64,000 nucleotides of DNA, taken from Bemisia tabaci (Eukaryota; Arthropoda; Insecta; Hemiptera; Aleyrodidae). The number at the start of each line of letters is the position of its first letter. Position 1 is the first letter of the stretch. The stretch covers positions 66,315,345-66,379,344 of the forward strand of contig NC_092794.1 of assembly GCF_918797505.1 (NCBI RefSeq). The letters are read 5' to 3'. Positions 47,068 through 58,666 of this stretch are shown here, one piece after another. The translations under genes and the position numbers were made by a program. Under the pieces are notes generated by a model that was not told where the DNA came from, did not search any database, and was given only the letters and a program-made list of their open reading frames with translations.

Positions 47068-47343
47068 CACCGAAAAAAAAGTGAAGTTGATTTAACATTC
47101 TGGATGTGAAAAAGTGTACGAGAACTTAAAAAATGATGAATTACCCGCCGCAGCTCTTAGTTCTACATCTTGGCATTGCTGAAGTAACCGCTGTAGCAGC
47201 ATGTGTTCTTTTCATGAAAATTTAATTCAATTTTAATTTTATTTTCTTGTTTTTTTCTTCATTTTAATTTTTTTAAAAATGTTTTCCCTTTGGCACTTTT
47301 TTTACACCGAGAATGTCAAATCAGCTTCACTTTTTTCTGGTGT
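47068..47343. repeat. Foldback with CACCGAAAAAAAAGTG ends
   Basis: CACCGAAAAAAAAGTGAAGT is inverted as CTTCACTTTTTTCTGGTG. The arms TTTAACATTCTGGATGTG and ACACCGAGAATGTCAAAT pair loosely. Confidence 0.65.
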
Positions 47344-47377
47344 CGAGTGTTTTGCGCAAAAGCTGAATATCTCAGAC

Positions 47378-47713
47378 CGCAAGCCCTCGATCCTGCTAGA
47401 GCCCCTTCATACTGAGAGTCAAGACATCACCCCTCATGGAGTCACAAACGGGAATAAAGATTACAGAAATTGAACGTTCTTTGTAATCTTTGATCGGCCC
47501 ATTCTTCAGTTCCTTCTCTCATTCCGTTTGTTCCTTGCCGAACCCGTAATTTCCTGATCCATTCCAGATTATAATCTTTGCAATCGGTGAAAATGTAATC
47601 TTTATTCCCGTTTGTGACACTGTGAAGGCCTAAAATATGGGAACCAATCAGAAATGGATTCACATTGTCTTGACTCTCAGTATAAAGGGACTCTAGATCC
47701 TGCTTGCGAGGGC
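47378..47713. repeat. Large foldback with nested arms
   Basis: Outer arms CGCAAGCCCTCGATCCTGCT and AGATCCTGCTTGCGAGGGC, middle arms ACTGAGAGTCAAGAC and GTCTTGACTCTCAGT, inner arms GTCACAAACGGGAATAAAG and CTTTATTCCCGTTTGTGAC. Single copy here. Confidence 0.8.
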
Positions 47714-47714
47714 T

Positions 47715-48135
47715 CCGTTCGTCATGGACTTGAGCCGATTTTGAATTGGAAGGAAGGAAAATAAAGGAAGGAACGAGGTTAAGTTGGAGCGGAGGAAGGC
47801 GACTTCTGGTGGAAGCGAGAATGATGGATTGACGCGGGCAATTAGCACCCGGCCGGACGGTGCCCGGGCCGGGGACGGACAATGTTAAGTTCACACGTCG
47901 GAGAAGCAAGAGGAACAGCACTGCACAACCGATAACTCGGGGCCGTCTCTGATTAATGAATCAGTTTATTTTGGTGCAAGGAAAAAGAAAATAAAAAAAT
48001 GGATACAACGCCAGGAGACTATGAAAAACGGAACAATTAAATTAATCTTGCGACGTATCTTATCCTCCCGCTCGTCTGCATACATCATGGTTGACGGCCG
48101 CCAGCGTCTTGAAGTAAAGCAGTCTCCTCTCGTGT
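47715..48135. promoter_or_regulatory. Candidate conserved regulatory island
   Basis: Single-copy, GC-richer DNA (CACCCGGCCGGACGGTGCCC) precedes CTGATTAATGAATCAGTTTA and AACAATTAAATTAATCTTGC. No coding is evident apart from a composition-driven minus-strand frame. Confidence 0.38.
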
Positions 48136-48209
48136 TAATATGAGTTGTGCCAAGCATGCAATTCTACAATTAATCAAGTTCCAGCCTCAGCTTTTATTAT
48201 TCCTTCGAT

Positions 48210-49009
48210 TCGACACTCCGATGGTTTCGGTGGAAGAGTCGTATGAATATAAAATCTTAAAAATAAGTATGATATCAAGTTGGATCACATTTAGCGAAAA
48301 GGAACCAGCGCAATTACAGCGTTTTCAAAATCGTGAGACTTTCTTTTTTTCTTTTAAACATACTTAATAAGTGCACAGTAACATTAACAATTTTTTGGAA
48401 GAAAGCCAAAACTATTTGCTATATTCTGGGAGAATTTTTTTTGACATTCCGATGGTTTCGGTGGAAGAGTCGTATGAATGTAAAAACTTAAAAATAAGTG
48501 TGATATCAAGTTGGGTCACATTTAGCGAAAAGGAACCAGCGCAATTACAGCGTTTTCAAAATTTTGAAACTGCTTTTTTTCTTTTAAAAACACTTGAAAT
48601 ATTTGGACCGAGTTTATCAGAAAGGAACCAACCCACATTTTCGGAAAAATTGAGTTAAGAATGTTCGAAGGTTCCAATGGTCGTATATTTTTTCCTGCCA
48701 AAAACTCAAAGTCGAAAAACAAAAATCGGTTTTGAAAAGAGATTTTCTACATTGAGTCTAATGGAGGAATAAAATTTCAAACCTCTTTTTCTCAGTTTCA
48801 ACTTAGTGTGGGTTGGCGCCCTTCTGATAAACTAGGTCCATTCAGAGTATTAAAATTTACACAATTATTCTCCTTTGAAATTAATAATTTATTGATGGGA
48901 GGCAAAAATTATTTGCTATCCTGGGAGATTTTTTTAGATAATTATGCGGAAGCAACATTTTTAAAACACTGTAATCGCGCTGGTTCCTTATTGCTGAATG
49001 CAATCCAAG
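48210..49009. repeat. Family H MITE with internal tandem duplication
   Basis: A unit of about 233 bases beginning CTCCGATGGTTTCGGTGGAA and running into GGAACCAGCGCAATTACAGC is repeated at 48210 and 48443. A third piece at 48840-49009 supplies the family H right end (GCTGAATGCAATCC). TATGATATCAAG occurs at the left and right borders. Confidence 0.7.
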
Positions 49010-49269
49010 TATGATATCAAGATATTATGTATGGTCAGTCTTCTGTATTCTATAGTCGTTCCTCATAAAAAGCTCCTAGGCCTTATGTGGTTTAAAATGC
49101 AATTGAAGGTTTTTTGGAGATCTTTAACTTGCCATCATAACAAATGCAAAAACGAATCTCGAGTGAAATTCAATAGCATACCTTTGGTGACAGATCATAA
49201 CAAAATATAAACTTGATTTGTTTCTATAAATATTTAAAAATACAAACCGAGGTCCAAGTAACATGGCTG

Positions 49270-49760
49270 CATGTACAACTAACGTAGCCATTGAAGCACC
49301 ACTACAAATAAGATAAACGGAACTTACACAATATGAACATAGAACAAGGAAAAGGACGTGCATTGATGACGGCGCAGAGATACAACTATTCGTACTTGAT
49401 GGATGTCCGTGCTGCGTCTGGAAAATTGAAGGCGCGATGGCGTGAGACGTGAACTCACAATGCTCCGCTCTATACTGCCAACAAGGAGTCGCTCAGATTC
49501 GGGAGAAACGTTGTAAAGCAAGACGTGAATACGTCTCTCCGGTCTTCGGCCGTGTTGCTTATGTAGCCCTTGAAGCACCACCACAAATAAGACAAACGGC
49601 ACAAACACAATATGAAAATAGTACAAGGAGAAGACGTGCATTGATGACGGCGCAGGGATACAACTATTCGTACTTGATGGATGTCCGTGTTGCGTCTGAA
49701 AAATTGAAGGCGTTATGGCCCGAGGAGGAGACTCATAATCAAAGAGGTGTCATTCAGATT
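49270..49760. repeat. Tandem dimer of family N, inverted
   Basis: GTGCATTGATGACGGCGCAG recurs with a period of about 277 (49358 and 49636), and both units contain ACTTGATGGATGTCCGTG. This is the opposite orientation to the dimer at 6115. Confidence 0.78.
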
Positions 49761-49862
49761 TGGTAGAAAAGTTCTCCTACCCTCGACTGCGTTGACTCTC
49801 GATGTTTTTCTTTTTTCAGTTTGATGTCTGATTCTTTTTTAGGATATATTTGTAGATCTATA

Positions 49863-50300
49863 CAGGGTGATCAAAAATTCCCTTCCACTCCCTCTAACTT
49901 TTCATCTAATTGATGTATAAATTTGAAACTTGGAGGATGCTCTTAAGTTAAAGAGAGCTACTTTTCAGCCAACCCCTCCCCCCCTAAAATTTCAAGGGGT
50001 TTACCACACTTTTATCAAATTAAATGACCCCCCCCCCTTGTGACACCTCGTTCAAAAGGACATGTAAAAAGAAAACCTTTCGAGGGAATCACAAAATTTT
50101 TATCTCAGATCATTTCAAAATGGCAGCCGGATAATGTTCAAAATGACCAGTAATCGGCACCTCTGCTTTTGGCGAGGGATTTGACTGAAACTCTGTATCC
50201 ATGGGTGTTTTGGCGCGAAAAAATCAATTTAACGTTAGATTATTTAAAAAACCGAGTCTTTTAAAACGGGAGTCCGTTTAATTTCAAAAATGAAAGTGAG
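49863..50300. mobile_element. Single, diverged arm of the family E palindrome
   Basis: Starts CAGGGTGATCAAAAATTCCC after TA and follows the left arm of 32879 in order (CTAACTTTTCATCTAATTGA, ATTTCAAAATGGCAGCCGG). No inverted second arm is found, and the right end is uncertain. Confidence 0.72.
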
Positions 50301-50415
50301 GATTCTAGTCTCTGCCGCGCGCCATTAAGCGGATGACAGCACGTATAAGCGCAAACGGCTAGCGACTGGCGAGTGACCTGAAATGGAAACGATGAGCTCT
50401 GAAGGGAAGATATAC

Positions 50416-50491
50416 GGACGTGCTTATGCTAAAAGGAACTATGTCTCATGTAAACCCTATGCTCATAGTTCCTTTTAGTACAAATACATCC
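50416..50491. mobile_element. Mini-foldback, family L (short form), copy 6
   Basis: GGACGTGCTTATGCTAAAAG...TTAGTACAAATACATCC, flanked by ATAC/ATAT. The arms hold GGAACTATG and CATAGTTCC. Confidence 0.75.
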
Positions 50492-50606
50492 ATATCGAGA
50501 ATGAGCGCGATATTCGGCGGATCGTGATTTGTGATTGACAGGGAACAATCAATCGGCGCTGCTGGAAGAAACATGGGGTCTGGCGGATTAGCCGCAGCGA
50601 TGAGAA

Positions 50607-50860
50607 ACGTGGTGCGCTAAGGAAAAATGCCGTATGAGCATCCGGATGTTGCCAAATTTCCCTGTATAAAAAATTCATTTTTGAGGATGTTTGTGAATGT
50701 TTTTTCCTGAAATGTTCAGATACTGTAGATTCAATTGCAAAGTATATTCTCTAAAAAATTGAGTGAAAAATATCGACTAATTTCTGTGAAATTCGTATTT
50801 TATCAGAATGAACTTGGCAACGTCTGAAGGCTCTTACGACGTTTTTCCTTAGCACGGCAG
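50607..50860. mobile_element. MITE family A, copy with diverged left end
   Basis: GGTGCGCTAAGGAAAAATGC on the left and TTTTTCCTTAGCACGGCAG on the right. Length is as other copies. Confidence 0.8.
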
Positions 50861-50869
50861 TGTGGCTCG

Positions 50870-52440
50870 GTGCAGCGCTATGACAGGGCATGTCCTATAT
50901 GCTGGGTCGAAGGGTAGGTAATCGATTTCCATTTTGCATTTCCATACCGCATCAAAGCGCATGGCCAGCTTTTTAATAACCTCTGGAGAACTGCATATAG
51001 TTACGGTACCCTTATCCTGATGTCCTTATTTTTTTTGTTTCATTACGGATTCGGTGATCCTCCATCTTCCCTAACCCATCCAAAGCAGATATAATCTTTC
51101 GTAAGTCTGTGGATCCCCGATGAATTTAGAGTGTTGGGTTGTTTTCTCAAATTAAGAGATTGCAAATATCTGGAATGTGATGGATTTAATTTATATTTGA
51201 AAACCGCTCGGTGCTGTGAGCTGGAAAATATACGTGGGTGCTAAATTGGACAATAATGCCGGGAATTATAACAGAATGACCTAATCTGTTGAATTAGATG
51301 TGTTTAAAAATGGGAAATGCCACCTGATGTCATTACAAGGGGAGAAGTTTCCACACTTTTAAACTTATTTTCCTCCAATTTTACATGTCAGAAAAAATTG
51401 TCAAAGATTGAGCGCTTTCAAACATCGGTGATACTTTCTGGTCTACCAGGCAGTTAGTTTAGTTGCCTATGCGAACCAAACCCAACTAAAGATCACTGAT
51501 TTCACCCCACACAATCGGGAGTGTGCTTTGTGCTAACTAGTGCCATGCAATGAAGTGAGAAAAAAGTGTGTTTAAATTCCAAATTATAAATTCTCCATAG
51601 GTTTAAATGGCAGATCAATATGGATATATTGCAAAGCACGTCACGCCACTAAACCATACTTTGGTGTATATCCCCTCCCCCTATTGAAACGCAATTTTCC
51701 TTCCAAAAATGTCCCTTAATTTTCCCTTTGAGGCAATTTTTTGCATTGATTCGAGTAAGGAAAGTGTCACTTAAACAGTTGTGTACAGCTAATTTTCAAT
51801 TCAACCTCTGATTGGTCTAAAATCATGTTGCAATTTAATCGACCACAAATTGCCGAATTCACTTGATTGACACACAAAGGCATCGAAAACTATCCATGTG
51901 TGAAATGAGGAAGAAACAATATCACGGTTGCCGGTGAGACGCGTGTCTCTCCGCATACTCAATGGTCAAAGCAATAACGGCGAAGGAGAAATGAGTTTTG
52001 GAAACACGTGTTTTCATGTTTGATTCGGGTGTGTTCACGTCAACACGGAATGTATGTTGTTTTAACCAGTTTCCAACATGCAATATGACAATGTATCCCG
52101 AAGCGTGCTGTGTACTGTACATTCTGCCTGCTTAACTCAAAGAGCACATAGGATAGAAGTTTAGACAGGACGCAGTTCATTTTTCTAAAAATGATCAGTG
52201 TTGTTGAGCAGCTAGCCCCAAACTATAGTGGATTTAACTAAAGAACAGTTGATTGAGAGCACACAATTTCACTTAATCTTGATTTATATCATTACAATGC
52301 TTTAGCTGATCAACAGATAATAATTTTAAACAAGGAAGGACCTAAAACAGCCTAACTGTTTTTCATGATGCCCAATTTTCTCTCATGTTTTTTTTTAAAC
52401 AGGAAACTAAGAAACACAAAGCCTCGAAACATTGTTTGCA
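50870..52440. other. Gene-free stretch with one hAT MITE remnant
   Basis: The right half of a family M element lies at about 51590-51651 (GGTTTAAATGGCAGATCAAT, GTCACGCCACT). The rest is AT-rich. Confidence 0.45.
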
Positions 52441-52447
52441 TTTTCCT

Positions 52448-52655
52448 CAGATTGTGAAAAATTTGCTGACAACAAAATTTTGATTCATAATGCAGCTCAG
52501 TTCCCTGATATAAAAACAATCGGGAAAAGAAATTAGGCAACTTTTTCTGCACGTCTGCTGGATTGTGAAGAACATGCTTACAACAAAATTTCGGTTCCGA
52601 ATGTAGCGTAGTTTCCTGATATAAAAAAACAAACGAGAAAAGGAATCAGGCAACG
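52448..52655. repeat. Two-copy direct repeat, period about 113
   Basis: 52448-52541 and 52560-52655 share GATTGTGAA-A, ACAACAAAATTT, CCTGATATAAAAA and AGGCAAC. This generates a repeated minus-strand frame that is not a gene. Confidence 0.75.
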
Positions 52656-53460
52656 CTGATTTATAGTTAGGCTGATTTTTGTGAAGCATTAAACTATCTG
52701 GGAAGAAGGAGCAAGACCTCTCGAAAAATAGGGTGAATGAGGGGGGGGGGGGTCTGAATCGAGAGCCTCCCCTCAAAAGTAGGTGAAAATTGAACCTTTT
52801 AAAGGCAAAGTTACATGCTTCTGTGCGATTACCCGTTTGTAAATTACAAGGTTTCCAAAATTTGAATAATTTTATAGGGTGACAAGTGAGGCGAGACATA
52901 CGATTATGGGATATTGTTTACGTGCATTCAAGTGCCCTCCAGCAAAAGGATGCCCTCCAGTAGACATAGTGGAGGGTGCCCTGGGACTCGAAATGGGGCG
53001 ATACTTCTACTTTCATCAATTAAAAAATTAAGGAGATAAAATCATCGTCCATGAGTGGTTTTACACGAAAGGTTTAGATGCACTGTAGCGAGTCTTCTAG
53101 GAACTGTGGGGCAGCTTGCGCATTAAACGCATCACTATGTTTTATTCGGTGTGCACTTCGTAACTACTGAAGTATGACTTACATGAATGAGCTGAAACTC
53201 AAAATAATTGGAAGAGGGTTTAATGATGACGTTACTGTAAGAATACAGGGGATTTTGAGACTCCCAAAAATACGTCACCAGCCACAGCGTTTTAAGCAAT
53301 TTCAAATTTGGACTGAAAAGTTGCTGGTACCTTGATAGTCCTTGATGGCGTCCTAGAAAAAATGCAACTCGAAATTTCACCCTAAAATATAAATTTTTGG
53401 TATGGGGGAATCGTTTCCACCAAATGGAGATTTGTGAGTGACCTCTTCTTGTGGACCTCG
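52656..53460. other. No gene seen
   Basis: A G14 run is at 52739-52752. At 52931-52970 a short direct repeat (GTGCCCTCCAG/ATGCCCTCCAG) occurs. Nothing else is supported. Confidence 0.4.
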
Positions 53461-53468
53461 AATAAGTA

Positions 53469-53695
53469 CACTGGAAAAAAAACACATTGGATCTAGAGTC
53501 CAGACTCTTAAAAACATCGACAAGAAAAAATACTCTTGATTCAATCTGATTTTTGCTTAAATCAAGAACCAAGCCTCTTAAATTGAGCGAATTTCCTTTT
53601 GATTTAAGCTTCAATCTGATTGAATCAAGAGTATTTTTTCTTGTCAACGTTTTTAAGAATCTGGACTCTAGATCTAATGTGTTTTTTTTCCAGTG
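53469..53695. mobile_element. Foldback MITE, family C, copy 2
   Basis: CACTGGAAAAAAAACACATT...AATGTGTTTTTTTTCCAGTG with TA on both sides. The arms are intact, making this the best-preserved copy. Confidence 0.9.
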
Positions 53696-54030
53696 TATTA
53701 ATCGACACGTAGAGCATTTAAGGCGGTTTACAAAATAATAAAAAAAGGCATTTGGAAAAAAGTATGCTACTTTCAACTATGTTTATGGCTGATTTTGGAA
53801 CCAAGCAGAACGTGAACCGCACGAGCCATCAGCCCAGAGATTAGCAACCATACCCCTAGCCGGCGCCAAAATCAATCATTGGAATATAGTTGAAATCATC
53901 AACATTTTTCCGTGAAAAAAAAGTAAAATGAATATATATAGGAGTAGGGAAAATTGATTGAGTGAGGAGGTTATTGTAAGTAAGGTCCTAATGCAACGGG
54001 GCATTTTCCGGTGGGTTTCATCGGAGCATA

Positions 54031-54183
54031 GGCGAATCCAGAAATTTGGCAATTTGATTTCCTCCATTTAAATCTATATTAAATAATCGATTATTGTCGG
54101 CGCACCTAGCCCCTCCAAGAATCGATACATTTCCATAGGTCCAAATGGAAAAGAAACAATGTTGGCAAGTTGCTAGACCCGCC
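54031..54183. mobile_element. Foldback MITE, family F, copy 3 (inverted)
   Basis: GGCGAATCCAGAAATTTGGC...TTGCTAGACCCGCC. The asymmetrical spacer (CGGCGCACCTAGCCCCTCC) is reversed relative to copies 1 and 2. Confidence 0.8.
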
Positions 54184-54739
54184 AGCATCGGAGAGGAGAA
54201 TATACAAGAAATGCGATTAGCGAGGGTACGTATTGACATGAGCGACTGTTGGAGCATGCAAATAAATGGAGGATATGAATTCGCCACCAAGACCCCAACC
54301 GGATGAACATGTTCTGTACTCACGAGCACTTATCTATTAACGTCAAACCGTAGGCTCGACACTTGGGTGAATAGCGAATAGTGAGCGGAGGAAACCTCAC
54401 TCTGCGCTGGACAGTAAAGATCAGCGCAGTACAATGTACATGTCGATAGGTTTCGCGTAGGCGAAAAATATTTTCCTCCCCCCGTCTGAAATCGTGAATA
54501 GCACGAAAAGGAAATGGTCTGGACAGCCCTTACGGCGCGCGGTCCGGGAGGGGATATTTATTATTTATCGCGGATGTTTCGTCGCGTTTAATACGAAACC
54601 TGCGAAGGTGAGTCTCCGGACAGTAATAATATTTTATTAAATCGTATAACAAAACTGATAATTTATTACTACGGTTTGAATTTGTATTCGCTTTCTCTTT
54701 TTCCCCGGCTGTGTACAACATTGGGAAAAAAAGCAAAAA

Positions 54740-54965
54740 ACAAATTGTTGACAAGCGTTGCGGAGTCAAAGGGGAGCGAGGAAAATGGACTGCGGGCTCG
54801 GTGTCGGCGAGGCGGATTGTAGGGCGGTTTCAACAGCGAGGGGAAGCTCGCCGCGAGGGCGGGGCGCGGCGCGAGCGGCGCTCGCGATTGGCCGCGCGGG
54901 GAGCTTTTCTCCCCGCCCAGGCGCCGTGGAGGGGGAACTGGTCGGGCCCGTTGGTTCCTGATTTT
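54740..54965. promoter_or_regulatory. CpG-rich upstream promoter block of the Iroquois gene
   Basis: This is a sharp GC/CpG island (GCGAGGGCGGGGCGCGGCG and similar) in AT-rich surroundings, ending about 30 bases before the initiator at 54990. The open frames it produces on both strands are composition effects. Confidence 0.5.
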
Positions 54966-54989
54966 GTCACTAGAGAGCCGTAGGTAGTC

Positions 54990-55599
54990 AGTGCGAGTCG
55001 AGCCGAGTGCGAGGTAGCGTATGTACTCCCGACAATTAGTGAACCCTTGCATTGAATGGAGGAAGGGGTGGAACGGGAAATTTCCCCTCAGCGCTAATCC
55101 CCAACCCCTACTACCCGTGACATCATGTAACGCAATCAACCCTTAGTCAATAATCAATTCAATAGTGTTTTCCTTTAAACAGTGCTTTCGTTTTCCTTTT
55201 TATGTTCGCTTTTTTCTCGTTTTTGTTACGGTTTTGTTCGCTTGTTTTTTTTATTTGTCCTCCTCGGTTCGTCCTCTCGGAGCGCCTCATTTAGTGTGCG
55301 GTTTTTTATGACACCGTGATATTTGTTTACGTGCGTTAAGTTCGTCGATCGTGAACGTCAAAATGTCCAGGACGTAAAGTGCCTTCGTCCTTACGCAAAA
55401 TGTTGGAGTTTTCGGGTCGATCGTTATCGAACAGTTTTCGGTGACAGTGAATTTATATCGCATGACCAAATGTAAACACCGAGGCCCGGTCGGTTCGGAT
55501 TCTGTCTGTGCTCCTGTCTGTGTTGCGCTTTGTTTTTGTTGTTGTTTTATTCCTTCTTAATGGACTAAGTAGTGTTAATCAAATCTTGGACTCATGATA
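54990..55599 (+). promoter_or_regulatory. Putative transcription start and 5' UTR of the Iroquois gene
   Basis: An initiator match TAGTCAGTGCGAG lies with its A at 54990, directly 3' of a GC-rich block (54760-54960). It is followed by GAGTCGAGCCGAGTGCGAG, which loosely resembles downstream core-promoter sequence although its spacing does not fit the standard MTE or DPE. The next 600 bases, with T-rich stretches and scattered short upstream ATGs, would be the 5' UTR up to the ATG at 55600. The assignment is by position and motif only. Confidence 0.45.
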
Positions 55600-55650
55600 A
55601 TGTCAGCGTATCCTCAGTTTGGATATACCTACCCTGCTCCATCGTCTCAG
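55600..55650 (+). CDS. Iroquois-class homeobox gene, first coding exon, partial
   Basis: The exon reads MSAYPQFGYTYPAPSSQ and stops at CAG before GTACTG, a phase-0 donor. Iroquois proteins of insects and vertebrates start with a short conserved peptide of this kind (M-S/A-Y-x-Q-F-G-Y, or MSYPQ in vertebrates), and fly araucan-type proteins have the related start AYTQFGYGGFPSASQ. An upstream in-frame ATG at 55594 would add MI; the second ATG is preferred because it has A at -3 and gives the family start. The TALE homeodomain and Iro box are not in the window, so intron 1 exceeds 8.3 kb. Iroquois proteins are nuclear transcription factors that pattern insect notum, eye and wing veins. I cannot decide between mirror and araucan/caupolican. 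The downstream exons are the test. Confidence 0.72.
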
Positions 55651-58405
55651 GTACTGATACCGCTTTGTTAATGTTTGTTTATCTCATTGACAACCATTAG
55701 AACACTCCAGGATACTTTTGTCATCCTTGGAGAAGTACCATTATAACAAACAAGTTGGTTGTCATTGTGATTATATCCAGATTCCTGGTTTGTATTGCAC
55801 TCTCATTTCATCGTTCATTTTAGAAAGGACAAAACTACATTGATAGTGTATGTATTCTCGCCAATAACGTTCGTGGAGTATCTATCCCCTTTCAAGATGT
55901 TTACAAACGTTGCTAAGTGAGAGTTAAGGCTCTATCCTTTGCTAGTACCTGGGTATTTAACATCAATAATCAGCCTGCGCATATTTACGCGAGTAACAAT
56001 GTGACCATGTTTCTTTCAATTAGACAGGCTCAATTTGCTGAGGTACATGAATATTATGAGATGAGACCCAGGATAACCTGTAACGTCTCTTATTGCATGG
56101 TGTCGTGCTAAACAAATTTCAAAAAAAGTTTATGTCGAACAGTGTGCCTGAGAAATACTTTCATGAAGAATTTTCCACTATTTTAATAAGATGTCTTTTC
56201 AAGTTTGCCCAAATTCATTTATTAGTTTGGTTTTTTATACAGGCATATTCAAAAAAAAAAAAAAAGAACCAAAGGGTTGTATAGTCAAACGACTCTTTAA
56301 AATGTTGAAAACACTAAAAAATTTAATTTTGGGGCCGTCACGGAACAGTCTATATCAGAGGACTAGGTAACGAGAAACTAAAATTTAACCTTCACAAAAA
56401 TGTCAGCGATTTTGGAACTGATACTTCCTTTTAACGAATCATTAAAACTACGTTTTATCATCTGCATTCAGATGTTTTCTCGTTTTTAATCCAAGAATAG
56501 TAATTATTATCAATAATATACCTTTCAAAATTTATGTACTGTTCGCCTAGAATTAATTAATAAATATGATGACAATCATTGATGAGTTTTTGTGAGCCAT
56601 GTTTAGTACTTAAACGTGTGGTTCATATGCTGAAGATACACAGAATGTTTTCATCGCATCTGCGCGACGGATGCCGACAAAATCACAGTTCTTGCTTACC
56701 TTACTTTTCTTCTTCCAAACCGCAAAAAGGAGTACCATTTTTAGTAGAGCTATGCACATTGATTCTGAAAATTATTGAAAAGTCTTATTTTTCTTCATCA
56801 AAGGAGACCTCACTCAGTTTTAGAGTCTGTATTAAAACTCATTTCTAATAAACATGCTCGAGTATTTCCAGAGGAAAATTGCCTCACAAAATATTGATCG
56901 CATCAGCGCACCAAACTGGTTGTTCTCGTGGAAATGAAAGCAATTGTTGCGATTTAAAAGTAATGGATGCAAAATTAACTGATTTGAATAATGTTATCGT
57001 ATCTATATCAGAGGAGACGCGTTTGGGATATTGGGACAATGGTAAACGTTTTTATCGGGCATGTAAATCAACTGAAATCAGCTTTTTTCTCGAGTGTGTT
57101 TAGTCCATCCATAGAGAAACAGTCGGGAATTGAATCGTTTCTAATACATTCGAGTGTCAACAATGGAACCGCCTCAGAAATAATTTAAAACTGTCACTCT
57201 GTATCATAATATGACAAATGCGTATTGTTTACCTTCGGTTTGTGCGCGTGGACCCGGTATGTTTACTTACATGTTTAGCCCTAGCTTCCGCTAGCGTTAT
57301 GGTGAGATGATCTGATTTCTTTGGATTTGACCTTTTACAGTTCAGTTTCATCGCCAACTAGTGGTATTGTACATTGGTTTCGGTTAGTTTGTACAACTAT
57401 ATTTTCTACAACGTAAATTAATTGCATTCATACATAAGGATCAATCTTCATGCGTTGGTTTGATTTCAAATTCAATTTAACACTACTTTTTACATGAATT
57501 TGGTCGGATGAAAGGATTTTTAAAGAAACTGGCTGAAAAATTACGCTGGGCTAAAGCGATAGTCTCATCTATAATATTTGATTAGCCTTTGAGCTTGAGA
57601 ATTTTATCGCAACTCCAACTTTTTCGCAATTTTCAATTTTCTTTCTTTTTGCGAGAGCCTGGGTTTGAACTCTTTTTCAATCTTAATCGAGTTTCAAGCG
57701 GTTGTCTTTCATACCGTGATCAAACATAAAACTATTGCACAGGAACAATCGTTCGTCTGTTCAAACTTTACGTTTCCCAAAATAAGTTAATGAAGTTAGC
57801 TCAAGTAAGTTAGCTCAAAGAGCGTATCTGGATTTAATTTCGGTGTTCTTCAAAAGAAAGACAAAAGAATTTTCTCAACATTAATGGCTCAATGTAGAAA
57901 CTCGTGTTTATGAATCGCATCGATGAAGCTTCGATTATGTTTTATATTCTTCACGGAAAACTAATGAAAATGCTTCCTTACAAATTAACGACTTTTTTTT
58001 AGAATGAAGAAAATTTCCACAAAAAACGTTGATGAAAATTGCGGGTTGATTTTCATTAAAGAAGAATTACAATGTCTGAATCTCAGATGCGCTCATTTTT
58101 GGCATTAGCCATCGATACGCGATTTTCCCCGTGTCAAACTGACAAGTTCCGTAATGAGATCAGATTTTTCGTTTGATTTTGATCAAAGTTTTCAAAACGT
58201 GCAAAAATTATGATCCCATTTTCAATGGTCAATTTTGTACTCGCGTCAATTTTGTCTCATCCGCAAATGATAATTTAAAAGTAACTTATTCTAACGCAGT
58301 GCCTATGTAAAATTTTGTCCTGGAAACAGTTCGTCGTTTTTTAGACGGAGAGACGTAACTCTATCTGAACAATCCAAAATTTCTCTTCGCAAATAATTTC
58401 TCTGC

Positions 58406-58666
58406 CAGCGGACTGATCGTTGAAATTGATAGACAAAGCAGCAGACAAAGGATACATAAGGAGGATGTAGCGATCCTATTGGTTTCTTAGGTTCTAGGAT
58501 CCTCATTGGACTAACTAAAGGGTCTCTCATGGGTTGCTGTAAGTTAGTCAATACTTACCTCCTTTGTACATTGCAACCACCCGGCTTCTACCGATAGGAC
58601 CCCTCCATATAATTTTCGTCTTATTTGTCTATAGCTTTGCCCATCAATTTCAGCAATCAGCCCGCA
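58406..58666. mobile_element. MITE family K, copy 3
   Basis: CAGCGGACTGATCGTTGAAA...TCAGCAATCAGCCCGCAG with the ACTAACTAAAGGGTCTCTC interior. Confidence 0.83.

Noticed and set aside
47442..47921. 159-codon open frame, minus strand, with a signal-peptide-like start
   Set aside because: Half of it lies inside a foldback and the rest in a GC-rich island; no family resemblance.
52447..52899. 150-codon minus-strand frame with internal repeats
   Set aside because: The repeats reflect a two-copy DNA direct repeat and a poly-G run.
53135..53776. 213-codon minus-strand frame
   Set aside because: Its middle is the family C foldback MITE; the flanks do not resemble any protein.
54669..55139. 156-codon minus-strand frame across the Iroquois promoter
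   Set aside because: Created by the CpG-rich block; frames are open on both strands and contain Pro/Arg low complexity.
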